DNA from: Steroidobacteraceae bacterium
GTDB taxonomy: Bacteria; Pseudomonadota; Gammaproteobacteria; Steroidobacterales; Steroidobacteraceae
Reading direction: 5' to 3'
DNA: 64,000 bases
NCBI GenBank assembly: GCA_019187185.1
Contig: JABAQU010000020.1
Span: 62,001 to 126,000 of the forward strand
Shown: one piece after another, positions 18,072-24,515 of the stretch
How the letters are laid out: every line of letters starts with the position of its first letter
Numbering within the stretch: the first letter of the stretch is position 1
The notes under the pieces: generated by a model
Told to the model about the DNA's origin: nothing
Seen by the model: only the letters and a program-made list of their open reading frames with translations
Database searches by the model: none
Program-made: the position numbers and the translations under genes

Positions 18072-19094
18072 ATGAGCGCCCCCGCCTACGCCACCGTCCC
18101 GCTCGCGCGCGACGAGATTTCGCTCTGCGTGGTGCAGTCGCGCGTGCGCGCGGTCGACGTGAAGGACCGCGACGCCACGCTCGGGGCGAACCTCGCGCAC
18201 ATGCTCGGCCTGATCGACGCCGCCAACGGCTGGCTCGGGCCGAAGGACCTCGTGATGTTCCACGAGTTCCCGCTCACCGGTTTCGATGCCCGCTGGCGGC
18301 GCGAAGACCTGCTGAAGGTCGCGATCGAGATCCCGGGCCCCGAGACCGAGGCGATCGCGGCGCGCGCGAAGCGTTACGGCTGCTACATCGTGTTCGGCTC
18401 CTACGTGCGCGACCCCGCATGGCCGAACCACATCCTTTCGATCACGACGATCATCGATCGCGAGGGGCAGATCGTCGGGCGACACTGGAAGGCCCGCAAC
18501 ATCAAGGGGCTCTTCGGCGGCGCGTTCGAGATCTTCACGACGACGATCTTCGATGCGCTCGACGCCTATGTCGAGATGTACGGCCCTGAGGAAGTGGTGC
18601 CGGTCACGCGCACGCCGATCGGCAACCTCTGCACCACCTCGACCCAGCTCGAGCCGGAAATCATCCGCGCGTTCGCGCTGCGGGGCGGGGAGATCATGCT
18701 GCGCACCGCGACGGGCGGCTTCGATGAAATCGACATCCGCGCCAACGCCCGCTACAACCAGATGTACACGGCCATCGCGAACAACGCGATCTCGCCCGGC
18801 AATCCCGGCTCGTTCGACGATATCAACTCGGGCGGGAGCGCCATCTACGGCCCGGACGGTGCCCTGCTTGCGAAGGCGAACTCGCCGCACGAGGGGCCAG
18901 TGCTCGCGCGCATCCCGATCCGTGCGTTCCGCGAGAAGCGGCGGCTGCCGAATATTCATCCGTCGCTGTACAAGGACCTGTACGCGAATTACGCCGAAGC
19001 GTTTCCGCCGAATCTCTACACGCACTACCAGCCGACCGACGGCCGCGATGCCGCCCGGTATCTCGCGGACCCGGCCCTGTGGAAGAAAGGATAG
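18072..19094 (+). CDS. Carbon-nitrogen hydrolase (nitrilase superfamily)
   Basis: A 340-residue, full-length nitrilase-fold enzyme. The probable Glu-Lys-Cys triad is Glu65 in MFHEFPLTGF, Lys140 in VGRHWKARNIKG and Cys187 in PIGNLCTTSTQLEPE. The superfamily hydrolyses nitriles, amides, carbamoyl amines or N-acyl groups. The residues around Cys187 are not those of classical nitrilases (CWE) or of N-carbamoylputrescine amidases (CYD/CWD), so the substrate class is open. It is the third gene of a four-gene set with ferredoxin, 8-TM protein and an exported HutX-like protein. GGGAGGCGCG precedes the ATG. The next gene begins four bases after its stop. Confidence 0.88.
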   Translation: MSAPAYATVPLARDEISLCVVQSRVRAVDVKDRDATLGANLAHMLGLIDAANGWLGPKDLVMFHEFPLTGFDARWRREDLLKVAIEIPGPETEAIAARAKRYGCYIVFGSYVRDPAWPNHILSITTIIDREGQIVGRHWKARNIKGLFGGAFEIFTTTIFDALDAYVEMYGPEEVVPVTRTPIGNLCTTSTQLEPEIIRAFALRGGEIMLRTATGGFDEIDIRANARYNQMYTAIANNAISPGNPGSFDDINSGGSAIYGPDGALLAKANSPHEGPVLARIPIRAFREKRRLPNIHPSLYKDLYANYAEAFPPNLYTHYQPTDGRDAARYLADPALWKKG

Positions 19095-19098
19095 CGCC

Positions 19099-19719
19099 AT
19101 GCACGGAACGCTCGCCGGCACCCTCCTCGCCCTGACGGGCCTCGCGCTCGCCTCGCCCGCCGTCGCCGACACTTTCTGCGCCACGCCGGAGCAGGCGAAG
19201 CAGATCGCCGATTTCTACGCGGCCCATCCGGCCACCATGCCCCCGGTCGCCGCGGCGCGCCTGAAGCTTCCCGAAGCAACGGTCGCAAGCGCGCTCGGCG
19301 CGGACACCTCCGCATCGGCGCCCGGGGCGGATTTTGCCGAGATCTGGGCCAAGCTCGGTGAAATGAGCCAGCTCACGTTCCTCATCATGAAGGGGCCGAA
19401 CGTCTTCGAGATCGCGAGTGCCGCAGGCAAGGGTACGCCGTCGAAGACGAGCCAGTATTTCAACATTGCGTACACGCAGCCGCTGCGCGGCCACCTCCGG
19501 CCCGACCTCTATGCGTCGGTCTACGCCGTCACGCTCGGTGCCAAGGACGAGAACCAGGTCGCTCCGCGCGGCGTCCTCGTCTACGACGCGAGCGGCGCCT
19601 CGGTATTCGGCGCATTCCTCGGCGGCGACGGCCCGAAGCCGACCGCGGCCGATCTCGCGAAATTCGCGGAGCTCATGACGCTCGTGCGTGCGAAGACGCC
19701 GGTCTGCCCGCGCCGGTAG
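19099..19719 (+). CDS. Exported ChuX/HutX-like haem-utilisation-domain protein
   Basis: A 206-residue protein with a clear signal peptide (MHGTLAGTLLALTGLALASP..., cleavage near residue 24). The mature part follows the HutX/ChuX layout: an N-terminal helical segment (AARLKLPEATVASALGAD), then IWAKLGEMSQLTFLIMK, YFNIAYTQPLRGHLRPDLYA, and a C-terminal GASVFGAFLGGD. Characterised HutX/ChuX proteins are cytoplasmic haem carriers or anaerobilin reductases, so export is unusual. Cysteines near each end of the mature chain could form a disulfide. It is the last gene of the ferredoxin operon, four bases after the nitrilase. The assignment to this fold rests on my own motif-level alignment. Confidence 0.78.
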   Translation: MHGTLAGTLLALTGLALASPAVADTFCATPEQAKQIADFYAAHPATMPPVAAARLKLPEATVASALGADTSASAPGADFAEIWAKLGEMSQLTFLIMKGPNVFEIASAAGKGTPSKTSQYFNIAYTQPLRGHLRPDLYASVYAVTLGAKDENQVAPRGVLVYDASGASVFGAFLGGDGPKPTAADLAKFAELMTLVRAKTPVCPRR

Positions 19720-19731
19720 CAAGCGAGCCTT

Positions 19732-19883
19732 TCAACGCTGCCCGGAGTGCCACACGCGCAGCTTCGAGTATCGCGCCGCCCTCGTGAAGTCCTGGTCGGT
19801 GGTCAGCAACGTCAACCGATGGCGAATGCACAACTGGGCAATGAGCGCATCGATCGTGCCGGAGTATCGACCAGCAAGGTCAT
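19732..19883 (-). pseudogene. VapC-type PIN-domain toxin, internally deleted remnant
   Basis: ATG at 19883 overlaps the vapB stop (ATGA), exactly where a vapC should start, and reads MTLLVDT, the canonical PIN N-terminus with its first acidic residue. After seven codons the frame turns to nonsense and stops at about 19811. A different frame in the same stretch encodes GTIDALIAQLCIRHRLTLLT, then TDQDF and a normal PIN C-terminus ending at 19732. So the start and the last 45 or so codons remain, joined out of frame by deletion of roughly 80-90 codons. The toxin must be inactive. Confidence 0.8.
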
Positions 19884-20080
19884 CTTCGCGAGCGCTCGAC
19901 CTTGTAGTCCCAGGAATCATCCCACTCCAGCTTCCCCATGAGTTCGAGCAGGTGCTTCTGGCGGCGTCGGGCGATGAACTCTTCCAGGGCCCTGGTCACG
20001 GCGGCTTTCTTGGTCGACTCTCCGCTGACTTCGAGCGCCCGCTCGATCAACCGCGGGTCGATGGAAAGATTGGTTGCCAT
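19880..20080 (-). CDS. vapB: VapB-family antitoxin
   Basis: A 66-residue protein that starts with the ribbon-helix-helix form typical of VapB (MATNLSIDPRLIERALEVSG, then KKAAVTRALEEFIARRRQ) and ends in a Trp/Asp-rich toxin-binding tail (LEWDDSWDYKVE). VapB antitoxins bind the PIN-domain VapC RNase and repress their own operator. The partner toxin immediately downstream has lost its middle, so this antitoxin is orphaned here; it could still neutralise a related toxin elsewhere. ATG at 20080 is the natural start. Confidence 0.85.
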   Translation of the reverse strand: MATNLSIDPRLIERALEVSGESTKKAAVTRALEEFIARRRQKHLLELMGKLEWDDSWDYKVERSRR

Positions 20081-20145
20081 GTGTGAACTCCCACACACCA
20101 GATTACGCATCGCAGCCATTCGCCGCGAGCGGTGGCCGGAAAGGC

Positions 20146-21168
20146 TCAGCGGGCCGCGCGGGCCCTCGATGGCCAGCCTGCACGTTGCTCCGCCGCGCCC
20201 CAGCGTCTCATTCCCGCGGCGGCGCGGGCATCCACTGATGCACGCTGCGGCAGCGTCGCCTTGCCAAGGAGCGATTCGACGAGTTCGACGGCGAGCGTCG
20301 CCGTCTGGTTGCGGATATCGAGCGCGGGGTTGAGCTCGACGATGTCGAGCGATGCGAGCCGCCCGGTATCGGCGATCATTTCCATGCACAACTGCGCCTC
20401 GCGATAGGACGGCCCGCCCTGCACGGTCGTGCCGACACCCGGCGCGATCTGCGGATCGAGGAAGTCGACGTCGAAGCTCACGTGCAGGTGCGTCTGCCCA
20501 TCGAGGCCGGCGAGCGCCTGCTCCATCGACGCACGCACGCCGATCTCGTCGATGCGGCGCATGTCGAAGACCTCGAGGCCCTGCTGGAACACGAAGCGGG
20601 CCTCGCCGTCGTCGACGCTGCGGATCCCGACGAGGCGCAGCCAGTCGGGGCGGATTGCGGGCGTGACGCCGCCGATGTTCACGAGCTCCGGCGGGCCGAA
20701 GCCGCAGAGGCACGCGACCGGCATGCCGTGCAGGTTGCCGCTCGGCGAGATGTCGGCGGTATTGAAGTCCGAATGGGCATCGAGCCACAGCACACGCAGT
20801 TTCCTGCCGTGCTGGCGGCAATACCGGGCCACGGCGCTCACGGACCCGATGCCGAGGCTGTGGTCGCCGCCCAGCACGATCGGCAGGCGTCCGGCGTCGA
20901 GCTGCGCATACACGGCGTCGTGCAGGCTGCGATTCCATGCGGCCACTTCGGCGAGATGGCGATAGCCGCCGTGTCGTGGGAGGCAGGGGTTGGCAGGGCC
21001 CGCGAGGTTCCCGCAATCGACCACCTGCATGCCCCTGCGCTGGATCGCTTCGCGCAGGCCGGCAACGCGCAGTGCCTCCGGGCCCATCGAGGCGCCGCGT
21101 GCACTGGCGCCAATGTCGGTCGGCACGCCGATCAGGCTCGCTGTCCGCATCGCGGCCCGCGTGATCAT
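20146..21168 (-). CDS. rocF: Arginase
   Basis: A 340-residue ureohydrolase that converts L-arginine to ornithine and urea. The binuclear Mn site is intact: His103 in GGDHSLGIG; Asp130, His132 and Asp134 in LDAHSDFN; Asp233 and Asp235 in SFDVDFLDP. The C-terminus carries the glutamate in DIVELNP and about 30 extra Ala/Arg-rich residues. The SGNLHGMP loop is typical of true arginases rather than agmatinases. ATG at 21168 overlaps the stop of the ornithine cyclodeaminase gene by four bases, so the two are translationally coupled. The pathway arginine to ornithine to proline plus ammonia is thus encoded as one unit, probably under the divergent Lrp-type regulator. Confidence 0.93.
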   Translation of the reverse strand: MITRAAMRTASLIGVPTDIGASARGASMGPEALRVAGLREAIQRRGMQVVDCGNLAGPANPCLPRHGGYRHLAEVAAWNRSLHDAVYAQLDAGRLPIVLGGDHSLGIGSVSAVARYCRQHGRKLRVLWLDAHSDFNTADISPSGNLHGMPVACLCGFGPPELVNIGGVTPAIRPDWLRLVGIRSVDDGEARFVFQQGLEVFDMRRIDEIGVRASMEQALAGLDGQTHLHVSFDVDFLDPQIAPGVGTTVQGGPSYREAQLCMEMIADTGRLASLDIVELNPALDIRNQTATLAVELVESLLGKATLPQRASVDARAAAGMRRWGAAEQRAGWPSRARAAR

Positions 21169-22217
21169 GCCCGCACCCGCTCGGGAGTTGCCGTGCGACC
21201 CGAGAACAGGTCCTTCGGGTCGGCGAGGTCCGGTACGAGGTCGATGCCATGGCGCGCCCCGCCCTGTTCGCGATTCAGGCGATGGAGGTAGCGCAGCGTC
21301 GAGAAGTCCTCGAGAGCGAAGCCGACCGAGTCGAAGATCGTGACGTCCTCGCGCGAGGTGCGGCCGCGCGCACGGCCGGCGAGCACTTCGCAGAGCTCGG
21401 TGACCGCAAAGGCCGGCTCGAGCTGCTGGATCTCGCCTTCGATGCGCGCCTGCGGCTCGAACTCCACGAACACGCGCGCGTCACTCCGGCGCAGGATGTC
21501 GGCATGCAGTTCGGTCTTGCCGGGGCAGTCCCCGCCGAGCGCATTGATGTGCATGCCCGGTTCGATCGAATCCGCTGCCAGGATGACGGCGTTCCGCTTG
21601 TCGGCCGTCACCGTGGTGACGATGTCGGCGCCGCGGGCCGCCTCGGCGGCCGACGCGCAGCGCACGAGGCGCAGGTCGGCGAGCCGCTGTGTCGCGAGGT
21701 TCCTCGCGAGCTTGTCGGTGGCTCGCGGGTCCACGTCGAAGAGGCGCAGTTCGCGGATACCGAGCAGCGCATGGAACGCGATCGCCTGGAATTCGCTCTG
21801 CGCGCCGTTGCCGATCAGCGCCATCGAGGTGCACGAGGGGCGCGCCAGGGCGCGCGCCGCGAGCGCCGATGTCGCCGCCGTGCGCAAGGCCGTCGCGTAC
21901 GTCATCTCCGACAGGAGCAGCGGGTAGCCGGTATTCACGTCGGCGAGCACGCCGAATGCGGTGACGGTCAGCAGGCCCTCGGCCGTGTTCTTCGGATGAC
22001 CGTTGACGTACTTGAACGCATACAACTTGCCGTCCGAGGTCGGCATCAATTCGATCACACCGACGGCGGAATGGATGGCATGGCGCGCCGATTTCTCGAA
22101 CTCGCCCCAGCGCAGGAAATCGGCCTCGATCTCCTGCACGAGGCCGCCGAGCAGTCGAGCCACACCCACCCGGCTCATGAGGCTCTGGATCCGTTCGACT
22201 CCGATGTAATCGACCAT
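21165..22217 (-). CDS. Ornithine cyclodeaminase
   Basis: A 350-residue member of the OCD/mu-crystallin family. It shows the substrate-binding region (GVIELMPTSDGKLYAFKYVNGHPKN, about 53-77), the Arg-containing segment SEMTYATALRTAATSALAAR, and a Rossmann NAD motif MALIGNGAQSEFQA. True OCDs convert ornithine directly to proline and ammonia; the KYVNGHPKN signature and the arginase partner support that over the alanine-dehydrogenase or staphyloferrin variants. It is the first gene of the leftward arginine-catabolism unit and lies 159 bases from the divergent Lrp-like regulator, with a perfect inverted repeat between them. Confidence 0.93.
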   Translation of the reverse strand: MVDYIGVERIQSLMSRVGVARLLGGLVQEIEADFLRWGEFEKSARHAIHSAVGVIELMPTSDGKLYAFKYVNGHPKNTAEGLLTVTAFGVLADVNTGYPLLLSEMTYATALRTAATSALAARALARPSCTSMALIGNGAQSEFQAIAFHALLGIRELRLFDVDPRATDKLARNLATQRLADLRLVRCASAAEAARGADIVTTVTADKRNAVILAADSIEPGMHINALGGDCPGKTELHADILRRSDARVFVEFEPQARIEGEIQQLEPAFAVTELCEVLAGRARGRTSREDVTIFDSVGFALEDFSTLRYLHRLNREQGGARHGIDLVPDLADPKDLFSGRTATPERVRA

Positions 22218-22285
22218 GGGACGTCCTCCACGCCTGCGTCACGCAGCAGTTTCGACGTCGCCCGCGGCATTGAATAGACAGAAAC

Positions 22286-22314
22286 ATGATCAATTAGATG
22301 TAGTAATTGATCAT
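22286..22314. promoter_or_regulatory. Perfect 11-bp inverted repeat, probable Lrp/AsnC operator
   Basis: The arms ATGATCAATTA and TAATTGATCAT are exact reverse complements separated by GATGTAG. The repeat lies in an AT-rich patch between the ornithine cyclodeaminase and Lrp-like genes, in otherwise GC-rich DNA. A TATAAT sequence follows at 22320-22325. The symmetry, AT content and position fit a site for the adjacent Lrp-type dimer controlling both genes. No binding data are implied. Confidence 0.65.
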
Positions 22315-22376
22315 TTCGTTATAATAAACTGACGATTTGTATAGAATGTCTGGCCCAGCGGCCTCATGGAGCGCCC

Positions 22377-22799
22377 ATGGACGACGTCGACCGCCAGCTC
22401 ATTGCGCTGCTGCGCGACAACGCGCGCACGCCCGTCTCCGCGCTCGCAAAGACGCTGCGGGTCGCGCGCGGCACGGTGACCAATCGCCTCGCACGACTCG
22501 AAGCCGACGGTGTCATCGTCGGCTACACGCTTCGCCTGAAGCCGCAGGTCGAAGAACAGCACATCCGCGCATTGATGACAGTGCGGGTCGAAGGCAACCG
22601 GACCGAAGGCGTGATCCGCGCGCTGCGCGGGGATCCCGCGGTCAGCGCACTGCACACGACCAACGGCCGCTGGGACATCGTCGCGGAACTGCGCGCCGAC
22701 AGCCTCGAGGCCTTCGACCGGGTGCTCGCGCGGATTCGCCTGGTGGAAGGCATCTCGAGCACCGAGACGAGCCTCCTCTTGTCCTCGTACAAGCTATGA
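22377..22799 (+). CDS. Lrp/AsnC-family transcriptional regulator
   Basis: A 140-residue regulator. The N-terminal winged helix-turn-helix (MDDVDRQLIALLRDNARTPV, recognition helix near RGTVTNRLARLEADGVI) is followed by the alpha/beta RAM domain (about 62-138) that binds amino acids and mediates oligomers. Its divergent position beside arginase and ornithine cyclodeaminase suggests it senses arginine or ornithine and controls that unit. GGAGCG lies six bases before ATG at 22377. Its 3' end overlaps the convergent ArsR-type gene by six bases. Confidence 0.92.
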   Translation: MDDVDRQLIALLRDNARTPVSALAKTLRVARGTVTNRLARLEADGVIVGYTLRLKPQVEEQHIRALMTVRVEGNRTEGVIRALRGDPAVSALHTTNGRWDIVAELRADSLEAFDRVLARIRLVEGISSTETSLLLSSYKL

Positions 22800-23123
22800 G
22801 GCAGCGGGCCTGCAGTAGATGCCGTGCAGCGCCTCGATCATCACGGCCGCAGGCCCCGGTATCAGCGAATAGTGGATCGTCTGTGCCTCGCGCCGGGTTT
22901 GCACCAGCCCTTCCTCGCGCAGCACCGCGAGGTGCTGCGACAGCGCCGACTGGCTGAGTTCCAGCAGGTCGTTGATCTCGCCGACCGAGCGCTCCCCGTC
23001 GACGAGCAGGCACAGCACCTTGAGGCGCGGCTCGCTGGCGAGCGCCTTCAGCAATTGCACCGCGTCGCCCGCATGCGCCTGCATCGCCGCGAGATCCACG
23101 GAACTCCGCTTCCTGTTCGCCAT
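22794..23123 (-). CDS. ArsR-family repressor of BigR/SqrR type (probable persulfide sensor)
   Basis: A 109-residue winged-helix repressor (QLLKALASEPRLKVLCLLVD, then LSQSALSQHLAVLREEGLVQ). It lacks the metal-binding CxC motif of ArsR/SmtB. It has only two cysteines, one in KVLCLLV and one in HGIYCRP, exactly 66 residues apart. This is the spacing of the redox pair in BigR (Cys42/Cys108) and SqrR (Cys41/Cys107), which form a polysulfide bridge when reactive sulfur is present. It is divergent from a DUF2892 gene, a common partner of BigR/YgaV. I chose ATG at 23123 with GGAG five bases upstream; ATG at 23150 would add nine residues and is possible. Confidence 0.85.
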   Translation of the reverse strand: MANRKRSSVDLAAMQAHAGDAVQLLKALASEPRLKVLCLLVDGERSVGEINDLLELSQSALSQHLAVLREEGLVQTRREAQTIHYSLIPGPAAVMIEALHGIYCRPAAS

Positions 23124-23168
23124 CCGGACTCCATGTCTCATTGCCGTCATGTCCGCCCATCACATCAG

Positions 23169-23200
23169 TTGACGCTAATATACGTACTTGCTAATTTAGC
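23169..23200 (+). promoter_or_regulatory. Sigma70-like promoter with palindromic operator over the -10 box
   Basis: TTGACG (23169-23174), a 17-base spacer and TAATTT (23192-23197) make a good promoter for the DUF2892/RND operon. The palindrome GCTAA-T-TTAGC (23190-23200) covers the -10, and a second GCTAAT copy begins at 23174, so the repeat flanks the spacer. This is where a small winged-helix repressor encoded divergently would block RNA polymerase. GGAGG at 23215-23219 serves the first gene. Confidence 0.6.
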
Positions 23201-23225
23201 TGCAACTTAATTATGGAGGATTGAC

Positions 23226-23429
23226 ATGAACCTCGATCGTGCCGTTTTTGCCTTCGCCGGCGTGATGATCCTCGTCAGCGTGGGGCTCGTGTACTTCATA
23301 TCGCCCTGGTGGCTGCTGCTCACGGCCTTCATCGGGCTGAACCTGCTGCAGTCGGCATTCACCGGCTTCTGCCCAGCCGCCCTCGTGTTGCGCAGGCTCG
23401 GCCTGGCGAGCGGCTGCGCGTTCAAGTGA
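23226..23429 (+). CDS. DUF2892 small membrane protein (YgaP C-terminal type)
   Basis: A 67-residue protein with two membrane helices (about 8-25 and 29-47) and the DUF2892 hallmark GLNLLQSAFTGFCPAALVLRRLG. In YgaP and relatives this domain anchors a rhodanese that handles sulfane sulfur; here it stands alone. Family members occur repeatedly in BigR/SqrR-controlled sulfur operons. The Cys in FTGFCPA is the conserved one. A strong TGGAGGA site precedes the ATG. It opens the operon divergent from the BigR-like repressor, and the RND adaptor begins eight bases after its stop. Confidence 0.9.
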   Translation: MNLDRAVFAFAGVMILVSVGLVYFISPWWLLLTAFIGLNLLQSAFTGFCPAALVLRRLGLASGCAFK

Positions 23430-23437
23430 GGCCTGGC

Positions 23438-24514
23438 ATGACGGCGCCCGCGCCGCGCAGCATGCGAGCGACGCTGGCGCCGGCGCTGGCCCTCGCGCTC
23501 GCAGCGTGCGGCAGCGGCGAGCCGTCGCACGCGCCTGCCCCGATCGAGGGCCTCGAGACACTGGTCGTGGCCGCTGGCGAGGCCGGCGCGGGTCGTGCCT
23601 GGGATGGCGTAGTCGAGGCGGTTCGACAGGCTTCGCTGTCGGCGCAGACCAGCGGCCGCGTCACCGCAGTCCTGCACGACATCAACGATCGCGTTGCAGC
23701 CGGCACCGTGCTGGTGCGCCTGAGCGCGGTCGAGCAGCAGTCGGGTGTCGAGGCTGCACGCGCGCAATTGCGTGCCGCCGAGGCCACGGCGACCGAGGCT
23801 GAAGCCACCTACCGCCGCTATGTCGAGTTGTCGGAAGCGCACTATGTGTCAAAGCTGCAGCTCGACGAGATGCGGGCGAAGCGCGATTCCGCGATTGCGG
23901 CGCGCGACGCCGCGCGCGCCCGGCTCACCGATGTCGGCCAGCAGAGCGCGTACACGACGATTCGCGCGCCCTACGCCGGGCTCGTCGCCACACGCGATGT
24001 CGAGCCGGGCGAGAGCATCGGCATCGGGCAGCCGCTGATGACGATATTTGCTCCGGACGCGCTGCGCCTCGAAGTCAGCATCCCGCAGTCGGACGCCGAA
24101 GCGGTGCGCGCGCGCCCGGTCGCGAGTGTCACCCTCGCCGACGGGCGCCGGGTCGACGCCTCCGCGGTGACGGTATTCCCGTCCGCCGACGCCGCCACGC
24201 ATGCGGTCCGGGTGCGGGTGCAGTTGCCGCCGCTCGATCCGGCGCCGCATCCGGGCACGACCGCCAAAGTGGCCTTTCCGGCGGCCGCCGGCACGGCGTT
24301 TCCTCGGGTGCCGCAATCAGCGCTGGTACGACGGGGTGAAGTCGTCGCAGTCTACGTGCTGGCCGATGGGCGCGTGTCGCTGCGCCAAGTGCGCATCGGC
24401 GATCGCAGCGGTGATGCCGTCGACGTGATTGCCGGCCTCACGCCGGGCGAGACGATTGCGGCCGATCCGGTCGCAGCAGTGCAGGCGCTGATCGCTGCGC
24501 GGCGGAAGCGCTGA
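23438..24514 (+). CDS. RND efflux periplasmic adaptor (HlyD/MFP family), lipoprotein
   Basis: A 358-residue membrane-fusion protein. The N-terminus has a lipobox (LALAACGSG), so it is probably anchored by a lipid. It shows the lipoyl half-motifs (SAQTSGRVTAVLHDINDRVA and APYAGLVATRDVEPGE), a coiled-coil hairpin between them (about 105-165), and the C-terminal beta-barrel and membrane-proximal domains. It would connect the RND permease, whose gene starts two bases after its stop, to an outer-membrane channel; no TolC-like gene is present in the window. Its expression is presumably controlled by the BigR-like repressor. The start at 23438 is fixed by the lipoprotein signal. Confidence 0.92.
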   Translation: MTAPAPRSMRATLAPALALALAACGSGEPSHAPAPIEGLETLVVAAGEAGAGRAWDGVVEAVRQASLSAQTSGRVTAVLHDINDRVAAGTVLVRLSAVEQQSGVEAARAQLRAAEATATEAEATYRRYVELSEAHYVSKLQLDEMRAKRDSAIAARDAARARLTDVGQQSAYTTIRAPYAGLVATRDVEPGESIGIGQPLMTIFAPDALRLEVSIPQSDAEAVRARPVASVTLADGRRVDASAVTVFPSADAATHAVRVRVQLPPLDPAPHPGTTAKVAFPAAAGTAFPRVPQSALVRRGEVVAVYVLADGRVSLRQVRIGDRSGDAVDVIAGLTPGETIAADPVAAVQALIAARRKR

Positions 24515-24515
24515 C

